DNA from: Larus michahellis
Lineage: Eukaryota; Chordata; Aves; Charadriiformes; Laridae
Direction of reading: 5' to 3'
Assembly: GCF_964199755.1 (NCBI RefSeq)
Contig: NC_133897.1
Span: forward strand, 136,587,625 to 136,651,624
DNA length: 64,000 nt
The notes beneath the pieces are model-generated. The model saw only the letters and a list, made by a program, of their open reading frames with translations. It was not told the DNA's origin and ran no database searches. Below are positions 37,224 through 48,310 of this stretch, in pieces (position 1 is the stretch's first letter; each line of letters begins with the position of its first letter). The position numbers and the translations under genes were made by a program.

Positions 37224-38574
37224 GTACTATGAAAGCATCACTTTTCCATGGAAACCTTAAAAAAACCAATTACTTTATTTAGTCATGATTTTTTTGGGGG
37301 AAGGCAATAGTTATTTATAATACAGATCAATTGATGGTGCTCATCAACACTCCTAATTGTTAAATACACTTTCCAGATTACATAACACATAAATATACAG
37401 TATACAAAAAGCTGGAAAAATCTTTTTCTTACTACTGCAGGAAGAAGGATTGGCATCATCCCATTTTGAATTTGTACCAGTTAATGTGTTGAAATCTCTA
37501 AAAATGTGAATTATAAAAAGTTTATAATTGTTATTCTACTCAGGCCTACTTTCAGAAACTCTTCAAGAAAGTGACAAATTAATCTTTAAAGGCCTTGCTC
37601 CTATAAATATCTCTGTCTGCCCAATATGTAGTGTTAAAAATTTATAAGTTTTAGTAACGTGTAAAGACATACAACACTGGTACAAAACCTTAAAAAGAAA
37701 AATACCTACAGGAAGTGCTATTTTTATTTAGGAAACATTCAACTGTGAGAGATTTGCAGTAATATTCTTGAAAATACTGTTTGCACTTATCTTTTGTTCA
37801 TGAAAAGAAAGTTCTAATGGTTCATTACTTTGTGCGATACTTCTATAGAACTTCACAATTACTTTCAGTTTGGACTGAGTCAAGTAGTTGCATTATTTAA
37901 TTCCTAATGATATTCCTGTATGAAAAAAAAAAAAAATCTACAAATTTTAAAGAACACATGAATAATAGTTGTGGTAATAGCAACAACTAAATCCTATCTA
38001 GTACTTTGCATTCAGAAATTTCATATTTTGCTAAGGACATGTAATTTAATTTAAATTTTAAAATACTATAATTTCATATGTATATGTGTGTGTTTATATG
38101 TGTATTTGTTGGGTATAAGATAGATTTTTATACATAGGGATTTTGGAGCAAAGAATAGTGAAGTGTGTTGCCTTAGGTATCAGCAAAGGTAAAAAATGAA
38201 TACTGTTTGAATAAAGTGATATGAAGACCACAAAGTTATAACAGAAAGCAAATGAGCATGTGAACTCACAAGAACTAGCTACTCTACAACAACTGTCTCT
38301 GTGTATGGACTGAGAGTCTGTGGAAAAGAATTGCAATGAATTTTTTTGTTTTTCTTTCAGTGAAAAAGAGAATAGGCTACTTCATGTTTACTGAAGAGAA
38401 AAAAATGCACACAATCTGGCAATATTTGCATTCTGTTTTGATCCAAGGTGATTTTTTTGCCTGCTCTGGAGATTTGGATTAAATTAATTTTCTATTGATA
38501 AGGCCAAGTAAACTTCAAGAAAACTGGTTGTTTCTGCCTCCCATTCTCTTGCATGTATATTTATAGAGAGGAAT

Positions 38575-38608
38575 GTTTTTTTGTTTGTTTGTTTATTTAT
38601 TTATTTTC
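38575..38608. repeat. T-rich (TTTG)n/(TTTA)n simple repeat
   Basis: Consecutive tttg units are followed by ttta units. Confidence 0.92.
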
Positions 38609-38825
38609 ACTTTTAAATTGACACAACTGTGTGAAAAATAATGTAGTTTGATTGTTCATAATTTTCATTCCTGTAATTAGTAAGCAGGGATGAAAGGGAT
38701 TGAGATGGATGGAACAATATAATAAAATGTTTGTTTAAATTGGATACTTGTAGAAGTAGACATAAAGATATGGCAGGAAAGCTTTTTCATCTAAATTATA
38801 CCATATAATCTAAACTGTGTTTAAG

Positions 38826-38991
38826 CTTAAAAACCATGAAAATCACATAGAAAAAATAGAAGAAGAGATTGGTCAGACACAGGAAAAACTGCCATGTACA
38901 GGAGGAGCTTTTAGTCAAGCAGTCTCAGCTCAAAATTCTCCAGCTGGACTGTGGTGCGGCGGAAAAACTGATAAAATACCACTGTACGCAA
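38826..38991 (+). pseudogene. Coiled-coil exon with one-base frameshift
   Basis: Frame 1 from 38826 reads LKNHENHIEKIEEEIGQTQE then KLPCT. The next frame (+1) then carries the coiled coil on as QEELLVKQSQLKILQLDCGA then AEKLIKYHCTQ, ending at the donor CAA|GTAATA (38992). The exon is 166 bases, one more than a multiple of three. It enters in phase 0 and, in the second frame, leaves in phase 0. A single extra base near 38885-38905 explains everything. This could be a true disabling insertion or a sequencing/assembly error. The acceptor tttaag|cttaaa is weak, much like that of exon 1. Confidence 0.6.
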
Positions 38992-39564
38992 GTAATAGCC
39001 TTGGTACAACATTCATCTTCTCTAACTTTAGGTGTCTACATTCTAGGTGGGAAGATATGAGGTAGGTGTCTAAGTTCCCATTATGGTCATTGGAAACATA
39101 ATCAATTCAGTGAGTAAAATCAAGGGTTGAATAAATACTGAGCGGCTCAAGTATTAAAGTTTGTTTTCAGATGAGCTGATGACCGTACAACCAGGTCTCC
39201 ACTTAATGTAATGGAAGTGTAGGTATTCAGTCACACTTAATCATCTAAATGCAGATGTCCAAGTTTAGACAAGAATAATCAGATCTGATAAGTTACCTTT
39301 CCCCAGCAATTCATTAAATGATGCAGGATTATTTTATTTATCTATTTTTTTGTTACTAATAAGTGTACTAAATACTTCACAGGCATAAATACTGGTCATG
39401 GCTCTGAACAACATCCAATCTATAAAGACAATGATTTAAAAGGGAATGATTGATGGCAGAGAGAAAAAACAAAAGAAGTTTATTATGATTTTCCCTGTGA
39501 CTGAGCATTTTACTGTTTATATTTAGTTGATTTCTTCTTTTGGAGCTTGGGTTTGTTTATTGGG

Positions 39565-39627
39565 GTTTTTTTTGTTGTTGTTGTTGTGGGTTTTTTTTTG
39601 TTTGTTTGTTTTGGTTTTTTTTTTAAT
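39565..39627. repeat. T/G simple repeat (GTT)n and (TTTG)n
   Basis: Five GTT units lie between T runs and are followed by TTTG units. It also forms the pyrimidine-like tract in front of the AG at 39628-39629. Confidence 0.9.
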
Positions 39628-39629
39628 AG

Positions 39630-39680
39630 AAAAAGAAGGATGACAGACTGTGCTTAGATGAGGAAGTGGGGGGAAAAGAA
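39630..39680 (+). CDS. Very weak candidate exon, 51 bases
   Basis: After a long T-rich tract ending aatag, phase 0 is open and reads KKKDDRLCLDEEVGGKE up to GAA|GTAGTA. Entry and exit are both phase 0, matching the exit of the 38826 exon. The acceptor strength comes from a simple repeat, so chance is a real possibility. Confidence 0.2.
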
Positions 39681-41360
39681 GTAGTAGAATGACTCAGACC
39701 CTTATTCCACCCTCCTGTTACCAGAAGGGACTAATGGAGATGGATTATTTGCTGTATTATTTCACTACAGTAGTGTATTTGTTATGGAGCATGGCTGAGC
39801 CTTGAACAGGAAAAATATACTGGAGTTTATTCAGCTGAAATTTGTTGCCACCTGCGGGCTGTATGGTAACAAAGTGTTTCCATTTAAAACATTTAAGCAT
39901 TTGGGAGTAGGGGGAAGAATCATACTTGATGAAGGAAACGAAGTTTTAGTTTGTCAAGGTTTCATTGCATACAACTTCTCTGGAAATATCAGTTGAAGAA
40001 ATACTATACAAAACATGGACTAAATTTTTCACTTAGCTAAGTGTTTTGCGTTTCCAGTATTTTTAATATAAATCATTAGGGTATAATTTTTATTTTTTTT
40101 TTAAATACAGTAAATTGCTAGTAATTTGCTTGAATAAGTATTTTTTTAATAAGGTGATTTGAGAGTATAGAAAAATTCAATGTAAAGACAAATATGCAGT
40201 GAAAAACTAATCAAGCAATTGAAATATTTACTCATGATAAAGCTAGGGTTATCAATGTATCATAACAGAAATTGCTTTATGAATATTGATTCTCTCCCGA
40301 TAGAGGCAAATTGCTACTAGGAACAACTGGTTCCATTAATCTTCCGAATTAGTCAGTTCCCAAGCTAAGTAACTTGGGAAGGTGCACTGAAGGTTTCATC
40401 TTTCTGAAGACTCTATTTATTATCTTTACTTACGTAAAGAGTTCATTAGAAAGAATTTTACATTGAAATATGGTAACTTTTCAGCCTCCTTTAATGCAGT
40501 CACACAAGTCTTTAACTACCAGACATAAAACTGCTTAATTCTTCAGATATTAATGGATTCATATGTCATAAAGCCAGAAGAAACACTGTAATCGAGTCTC
40601 ATATGTGGCACAACGTAGGCCATAGGACTTCAATGAATTAAGGAGTACCTCGTGTCTAAGTAAATGTAGTGAAATGGAGTGTATTAACATAGTCCATACA
40701 TTTTTTAAAATACATTATTGACTTTAAACAGTCAGTGACATGACAATCCCTCACAGGTTGCCTCAATAAATCTAGCTTTTGAAAACATGCAGCATGTTGA
40801 TTCTGTATCATTTTAACCTCGTACTCAGAATGTTATGTGAAGCCTAATATAGAACAAAAGTATTTTATTTTATCTTCTTTATCAGGAATATTTGAAATGT
40901 CCGAAAACCAATACAGCAGACAGTAGGACAAAATGTGTTTACAGTACATCCACAGTAATTGTGTTAATTATATTAATGAACATTTGTTCTTTGTAACTAC
41001 AGTTAATGGAAATTAGTGTGGATTTATGACATCAGCTCTTCTGATAGTTTGACTGGAATAGACGAGTAACTGCCCGGGTGGAATTGTTTGAATCACACTG
41101 TTAAACCCTAGGAAGTACTAGATGAGAATCAGTAGAGAATTAGAGCATTAGTTTCTACTTTTTAAAAAAACTTGCAAGGTTTCTAAGACCACACTGCCTA
41201 AAAATCGTCTAGAATTTTTTTCTAATAATGCTTCAAAAATTCTATAGGTATTCTCTACCTAGGCAAGTTAAAATATATCTATACCTCTGTGGTTGCAATC
41301 ACTTTTATCCTAAGCCAAGATACTGTGTATTCCTGTGTTACTTTTGACTTCTTTAATTTC

Positions 41361-41386
41361 TTTTTTTTTTTTTTTTTGGGGGGGGG
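41361..41386. repeat. T17G9 homopolymer junction
   Basis: Seventeen T are followed directly by nine G. This is a likely polymorphic and assembly-sensitive site. Confidence 0.95.
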
Positions 41387-42681
41387 AGGTGGAGAGGGAT
41401 CTATATACCACTATTGAACAAATTACAGAAAACATTGCATTTTTATATTCAAATGCTTTGAATGAATTACTTCTCATCCTTTCCTTTTTTGGAAGATTTC
41501 TTTTCTTAGGATACTTTTTGGGTATGTATGCACTTTGACAAATGAATGTGTGCATGCAAATCAATGTCCACGAGTAAGTCTATATGCAAGTTGTTGTAAA
41601 ATTTAAAAAAGTTTAGGGCATGTTTGCACCTCAGAAGTATGACTTTTTCAAGATTCATTTTTGCAAGAAGAATCATTAACTTTCAGTTCTTTAATTAATT
41701 CCTACTCATGTATCTTAAATTGATATAAAAATGGAATTCATCAGCATGTTTTAAATTAATTTTTTAATTAGTATTATTTATCTATGGGGAGTGTTGCTTA
41801 TAATTTTTCAAGTTAAGGAATACTGTGGTAAGCATAGCTTAGCAGCTCCAATACACCAACTTTCTCTGAAGTCTCTGAGGAAAACTCAGATCTCCTCTGA
41901 GTCTAGTTTTCACAACCATGTTTTGAAAGTCTTCACAATGTTAATTTTAGATGTTTAGAAATCTGGTAACCTAAAAATGGCTTAACTGACCTTCGTTCAG
42001 ATTTTGTTTATCATGCCTTTGAGACCATTGTTCCATTAATGATTTAGAAGTCAGCAGCATTATGATATCAAATGTTTCTAATTACATCAAATTACTCAAA
42101 CGACTAATTTGTTTGTCTGTTTGTTTCTGACAACAGTGATTAGCTGATTTACTGATTGCTAGAACAGAATTTCATAGTGTTAGTATTCTATCCTAACTTA
42201 TAAATAATTTTCTATCTCTCTATAGTGTTATCAGTAAACCTCTTTGTGTATATGCTATGGTTAGATCTGTCTAAAATAGGCAGTATCTACCAGATGACCC
42301 TTTTGATTTTGTTTCCCTTCAACAAATAGCTGCTCTCGAAGGTGAAAAAAAATGCTTTCCTTTTCTAATGGAATTACGGAATTTCTTTTTATTTTTCCCA
42401 TTGTCATAGTTTTACAAGTGAGCATTTTCACATTTTATTGCAAAAGAGATTGAGGCAGGTGCCTAGAAGATGTAGAGAATGGCGTACTCCATTTCCTTGT
42501 GCCTTCCTTTCAAGGCACCCACATGATATACTACTTAGTAGAAACCTGAATGAAGGGTTCTGTGTGTGCTGCTGCTCTGCCATGTCTGCTTATGTAATAT
42601 TTTAGTTTCTGTATGTAGAAATTACTGTTTTAATTTACTTTAATTTTCTCTTTGTTCCTCAATAATCCTTTTCTTTTCCAG

Positions 42682-42746
42682 GTTAACTTAAGGAAACCTG
42701 TGAAGAGCTACGTGCAAATTCCTTGATTCAATATGGAAATTTCTAG
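42682..42746 (+). pseudogene. Candidate terminal or decayed coiled-coil exon
   Basis: A strong acceptor (atccttttcttttccag) ends at 42681. The coil-like frame LKETCEELRANSLIQYGNF runs from 42687 to TAG at 42744-42746. From the strong acceptor that frame has TAA at 42684-42686. If the AG 11 bases downstream (taacttaag, ending 42692) is used instead, entry is phase 0, which matches the 38826 exon, and the frame is clean to the TAG. It may be a short last exon or a disabled internal one. Confidence 0.3.
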
Positions 42747-44899
42747 AATTACAGCTATTATGTACTTACACAGCCACCTGCCATGCTATGTACTGTATCC
42801 ATTCTATAACAATTTATGCTTATGTAAATTGGGATGTAGAATAGTTGATGGGTTTTATGATACATCACTTCATGACTTTTATCTTCTAGGTCAAATATGA
42901 TTGAAGAAATATCTTAGGCTTGCTAAATTGACTTTGCACCACACAAGGTAACTACATAATGAAGTAATGTTAATTTAGAGACAATATTATAATGTGAGAG
43001 GAATTCTAGTCTGTTCATATGTGAGAAGTCATATTAGGGCTAGAGAAATAAGTAATACCCTACATCTTACAAAACTTGGGAGGGAAACCATGTAGGGTAG
43101 TACCTTCTTCCCTCCTTTTATGCTGTCAGTGTATGAACATAATTTCTGTTAAACTTTACTTATACTTTTAGTAAAGATCATACTCTGGTAAGATTACAGC
43201 TCCTGGAGCAGCTCTAGACCATTATGAAAATCAAAGAGTTTAAATATACAATTTCTATTTTATTTTTTATCACCTGCGTTAAAAATATGTAGAGATGGCA
43301 GCCAGCTAATATTTGATAAAAGGGAAAAAGCCCTAAACATTCAAATATATTATCCACATAGGCCTTCTCACTGCTTCTCAATCAGTAGGAACAAGAGCTT
43401 TTTCATGTTTCTCAGGAGGTCTATAAAGATAACTATACTATATTATCATGTTCTACACTATACCAATAGTTTAGTAACAGATTTGCAGCAAACATTTGTC
43501 ATTTCTTCAACACCTTTATTCAGTTTAATTTCTCGGTTCTGTTTTCTGTGCTGTGCTTTGCTCCGTATAGTTGTTTCTCTCCAAATCTTTCTTTCATTAA
43601 ATTTTTCCTGGTCTTCTTTACTTTACCAGTTCTGCTGTGGATGTGCATTGCATGGTGTATTTGACAACTAATCTGAAGATATGGCAGTATCAAAGTACAA
43701 TATAGAGACACTTGAGTTACATTTTACCTGGATTACTCCATTTCTAACTGCAGCCTATACAGAGCATTTTCAGTTCAGTAGCAGCTGTAAATCATAACCC
43801 TCGCCCCCCCTTCTCTCCAATCCTCCCCCCCCAAAAAAAATGTGTGTGGGGAAAGCTCTTGCATTGTACTTTGTATTTCAACAGTTATCCCGTGACTGGA
43901 ACCTAAACAATTTGATTTAAAACTTAACAAAGTATCCCCCAGTGTTACACTAGAAACATTCTTTTATCCGTAATGTTGATGAACCTAAAAATTAATGTTA
44001 TGAATTCTCTGGTTCTGCTTCAAGAAAGTTTGGTTGTTAGGCTGATGTCTCACATCTGTGCAAAGAAAATACTGTTTCACCACCTGCAACATCTCTGTAA
44101 GTAAGGAAAGAGAAGTCTGGTTTTCTGTAGTAAGCAAAGATGCCGGAATTTCTGCACATTAACATAGCCTTTGTTCTTTTCTTCTCAAGCTCAACTTCTT
44201 GCTGTGCACATATAAATTTTATCTCCTCTTCTTTACTTAGCACTAGAACGCTCAGCCGTAGACTTCTGTGCGACAATGAATCAACTGGCTGAATACTCCA
44301 TTCCCATAACAGAAATAAGGGCACTGGGGACCATATGACACAAAAAAATTTCCAGAGGCCTTCCAAGTGTCACTATAGCTAAGTTTCTACAGAGCTTTTG
44401 GAGCATTTAAAGTGAGTGGAAAAAGTTTGCTACTGATGTTGACGCTTCCATGTTAGAGGAAAGTACTGTGTATGTTTGACATACTTCTAATCACAGAAAA
44501 GCTTATTTCTTCTTTCTGTTATTGGAAACCTTGTTTCCACACTTTCATTAGTGTGACAGTTATAGAGCATATTTTATGTTTATCTTTAACTACTTTCAGT
44601 GGAAAGAGGTGAGCTATTTGTTCTGTTCCAGGTTTTGATATTTGGGTGTTCAAGAAAACAAGGAACCATGAGCAGAATAATTTACTTTATTCTTATTTAC
44701 AAAATCCCAGCTTCTTTTTTCAAAATTTATTTTATTACTTTTCCCTGTGATTAAGTGTTCATTATTAAAGAAAAGATGTTTAAAACTGCTAAACCTAATT
44801 ACAGAAATGTTCTGCAAATGTGCTTTAAGCATCAAATAACTTTCCAATGACATTCTGATTTTCTTATATTTTATAAATATAATAAAATATTATATATTT

Positions 44900-44927
44900 C
44901 AAAAGAATAATATATATTATTCTTTTG
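44900..44927. repeat. Perfect 28-base palindrome
   Basis: CAAAAGAATAATAT is followed directly by its reverse complement ATATTATTCTTTTG. There is no spacer. It is embedded in further AT-rich palindrome-like sequence from about 44873. Confidence 0.93.
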
Positions 44928-46635
44928 GTTTTAAATAGTTTGTATTTAGTCTGGGTTTTTTTTTTTTTTTTATTATCTTGCAACCTATTTGTTGTTACAA
45001 ATAGTCTAAACAGTGATAAAATCAACTTGATTTAGATATTGACTAATATCTGGTCTGTTCAAAAATGCCTTGGTGGCTGGCTTGGCTCATTTATTATTTC
45101 TTCCCTCAAAATATTCATAAAAACTCCAAAGGACATCTTCAGCTGCACCGCAGTTCTTTAGCTGGGATTTGGGAGAGATTCTGTTTTGCCAGAGAGGAAA
45201 GTATAAGCCCTTGTTGTAATGTAGTCTTAATGATCACACTTTTAATCATTTCCCTGTACTGCTCAAACTATTGTTGTTGCTGTTGTTTATTCTGAGGTAC
45301 TAGCTCTCCACTAAGCTGTGGGGGTTGGCAATAAGGGACAGAACCACCATGGTTTTGTAGTACAATGGAAGGACACATTTGATGGAAGATAATGAATCCC
45401 TGATTTGTTTGGAAAGCTCAATTCTTTTCTTGTCTTACCTGCTTTGGCATTGAAGTATGCAAGAGTTCCTATTCTGTCATCACAATACAGATTGTACAGG
45501 TGTAAATCTATATGATTCTAGAAGCGATTCTAGAGGTTTATGCTCTACTATATAGTGATAATTCTTAGGCAGTTGTCACAATGTCAATTGCTCCAATTGT
45601 TCTGCAGTCTCTCCAGACTCACAGAAAAGTATGTTAAATTTAAATGATATGGAAATATTTCTGAAAGACTACGTAACTCAAGACAAACATGATAGTACTA
45701 CTTCAGATAGCGTAAAAAAAAAAACCCATTCGCAGTGAAGATTTACTGAAAACTCCTCTGTGCCTCCTTTTATATGAACACACAATGTCACCCACTTTTC
45801 AACATGGCCAGCAAGACCATGGTATTGTTAAAGACTGATATGGTCTCCGTATAAAAACCAATAATATATATTAACTGTATAAATTAAATATAATACTACA
45901 AAATACATATATATGTGTATTTATGTAGTTCTACTCCCATTGTTTCTATCTGCTAGTTAGATAGAAGGTCTTAAGGTCATTAAGCCAGAAAGACTTGATG
46001 AGGTTGTCCCACTACCCTGACCAAATATGGTAGTACACTTACCAATTCCGGTAGTCTCTCGTTCTTTTCTAGTTTCCAGTAACAGTTAAAGTTTACTTCA
46101 AAAAAATGGCTAGAGCTGGAAGCTTTTTGCTGATGTAGTATTATCTTTAGGTTTACTCTTGATGTAGTCTCGTAATTTTCTCTTTGTGCAAAATGATAAT
46201 GATTTGAAAGATGGAGGCTGTATAAAATTTGCCTCTTTCCACACATCTGCAAGTATGAAATGAAACTTTGAACCGAGGCTGGCTGTAACGGAGTTAACTT
46301 TCTTCATAGCAGCCCATATGGTGTGGTGCTTTGCATTTGTGGCTAAAACAGTGTTGATAACACACTAATCCTTTATCTGTTGCTGAGCACTGCTTGCATA
46401 GTGTCAAAGCTTTCTCTCTCCACCTCATGCCCCGTCAAAATAAGTAGGCTAGGGGTGGGCAAGAAGTTGTGAGGGAACATAGTTGAGACAGATGACCTAA
46501 ACTGACCGAAGGGATATTCCACACTATATACTGTCATGGTCAGCAACAAAAAGCTCAGGGAAATAAGTAGGAAGAGGGGAAGGTCGTGGTTGTGGTCTTT
46601 GTCTTCCCAAGCAACTGTTATACTTGCTGAGGCTC

Positions 46636-46680
46636 TGCTTCCCAGTAGGCAGATGGACATCTGCCTGCTGATGGGAAGCA
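46636..46680. repeat. Imperfect inverted repeat / hairpin
   Basis: The left arm tgcttccca-gt-aggcagatg pairs with the right arm catctgcct-gctga-tgggaagca across a two-base loop. That gives two paired blocks of nine bases separated by a small internal loop. It is shorter than a typical microRNA precursor. Confidence 0.8.
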
Positions 46681-46897
46681 CTGAAAGAATTCCTTTTTCT
46701 GTTTTGGTTTCTTGTGCAGCTTTTGCTTTCCTTACTAAAGTGTCATTATCTTGATCCATGAGTCTTCTTGCCTTCTTTCTATTTGGTCCCCATCTTGCAG
46801 AAGATGGCAGTGAGCGAGAGGGAAGGGTTGGTGCTGTCAGAGATCAATCCACCACAGACTTTAAATGGACAGACAGTGAGATTGCATATATGTAAAT

Positions 46898-46930
46898 ACA
46901 AACACACATACACATACACATATATATGTA
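46898..46930. repeat. CA/TA dinucleotide-rich microsatellite
   Basis: Irregular (CA) and (ACAT) units pass into (TA) units over about 33 bases. Confidence 0.85.
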
Positions 46931-48269
46931 TAAATGGTTTGTTGTTGAGTTCTGGTTATTAAACACTTTTTTTGCAATGGATTGACATTGGTATAGGGTG
47001 AAGTAAATCATATCACAAATTAAAATGCATAAAAATGAGAACACATTTATTCCGCCTGGAAAAAAACACAATAAAAATATTTACAGACCTTGCTTCTCTG
47101 CATGAAAAATCCATGACCTGAAGGGGCTCTTGTTCACACTGTGGTTATGAGGCTTAGGTCAACATCTTTTAAGTAGCTAAAGAATATCCCACATATTTTG
47201 GAAATAGAAATCCAATGGAAGTTTCCTATGAGGGCTACCTTAAAACCAGAGGTAGGAGATTAACAAATTAAAAAATCAGAAAAGACTCAAAAGGCCAGAC
47301 CACATACTCTCTAAGCATCACCAAAACTCTGAAAGCACATGTATATTTTAAAATATTTATGCGCTTAAACATGCATTTACTATACTACCAAAAATGTTTC
47401 TATTGCATTTGATCTTTTGGGTTAATAAAATGGAAATCTGGAGGAGAGGTGAAACCCATATGACATATCTATCAAAATATTCATTACAAACAAAACTCTT
47501 TATGCTTTTTAACAGTAGATGTTATTTTATGCACATATTTTGATGTCAGCGTGATTATCTCTTTGTCATTCCTAGTTTGCAAGTACCCTTCATGTTTAAT
47601 TTGACAGCATTAATTCTCCTTCTCAAACTTTTTAATGTGTATTTCTTCAGGAAAGCTAACATTCTGTTGTCAAGTATATTTTTACTCTACTTAGTAAATC
47701 ATCACTGACCTTTTCTAGATTGTCTGCAATGTCCCTTATTTGACATGATTAACATTATGCAATTTATATATCATCTTTTATTTAATTGTAGCATAAGTAC
47801 TGTGTAATAAGTGTAGTTTATGCTGTAAATGTAATTTTTCTCCCACATGTTTATTCCTGATGTATTATTTTTTTCCATTTTTTGGTTATTTTTTGTCCCA
47901 CTCTAATCTCTTCGCTATTTTGTGGAATTAAGAAGTCATCAATGAAGGAAGTGAGAGAAATAAACATGAAAATTATTACGTTTGAGCCGAATGAAATCCA
48001 TAAGATGTCCCCTGTGTATGAGTTGCTTAGCTCGAAAGTTAGCACAGAAAATAGCTCCGATATTTTCCCAGTGTTTTAGTATGAGATGTTATACCTTAAA
48101 GTTGTACCATGCTGAAAAGTACAAAGTTGGACTGAATAGGTATTTTTCAAAGGAAAATGTATACGTAGCTAGATGCGTGGTAGATCATGATTAGAACTTT
48201 GAATTTAATTGAGTCAGGGTACAAAACCAGTAATGAATGAATTTAATACCATGTATTAAAAAGAAAATG

Positions 48270-48310
48270 CAGGCAAACACTTTTTGAGCTCAGGCAAACA
48301 CGTTTTTGAG
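48270..48310. repeat. Adjacent 19/20-base direct repeat
   Basis: caggcaaacactttttgag (48270-48288) recurs at 48291-48310 with one inserted G. Two bases separate the copies. Confidence 0.92.

Larger units (their letters stand above)
32364..38825 (+). other. Intron region with two weak exon candidates
   Basis: About 6.5 kb between exon 6 and the 38826 exon. It contains A-rich and T-rich simple repeats and two candidate exons (36024 and 36973) described separately. The 136-codon frame at 33862-34272 has no heptad or domain pattern and is not called. Confidence 0.5.
38992..42681 (+). other. 3' part of the coiled-coil locus, two weak exon candidates
   Basis: About 3.7 kb, AT-rich with T/G simple repeats. 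It contains a phase-compatible but short candidate exon at 39630. The minus/plus overlapping frames at 41310-41564 span a T17G9 run and are read as chance. Confidence 0.45.
18483..42746 (+). other. Multi-exon locus for an unidentified coiled-coil protein (PMFBP1-like is a guess)
   Basis: Seven plus-strand exons rich in E, K, Q, L and R join in a single reading frame: phases 0-0, 0-1, 1-2, 2-2, 2-0, 0-0 and 0-0 in order. The chance of several independent frames agreeing this way is low. The concatenated product has about 390 residues, almost all predicted coiled coil, with no enzymatic motif. It would be the middle or C-terminal part of a structural filament, centrosomal or sperm-type protein. 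No initiator Met, promoter or CpG island precedes the first exon, so the gene starts outside the recognised exons. Two lesions (TAA at 28854-28856, one extra base in 38826-38991) suggest decay or assembly error. The right limit uses a weak terminal-exon candidate. Confidence 0.6.

Noticed and set aside
43172-43260. Acceptor-like cttatacttttag followed by KDHTLVRLQLLEQL
   Set aside because: A stop follows after 14 codons, and the only good donor (GTAAGA) would leave a 16-base exon.
44037-44366. 109-codon minus-strand frame with a short EEEIKF...VELEKK stretch
   Set aside because: Only a few codons look coil-like and the rest is unpatterned. No matching exon partners on the minus strand.
46373-46759. 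128-codon minus-strand frame
   Set aside because: It overlaps an equally open plus-strand frame and the 46636 hairpin, and shows no motif. Treated as chance.
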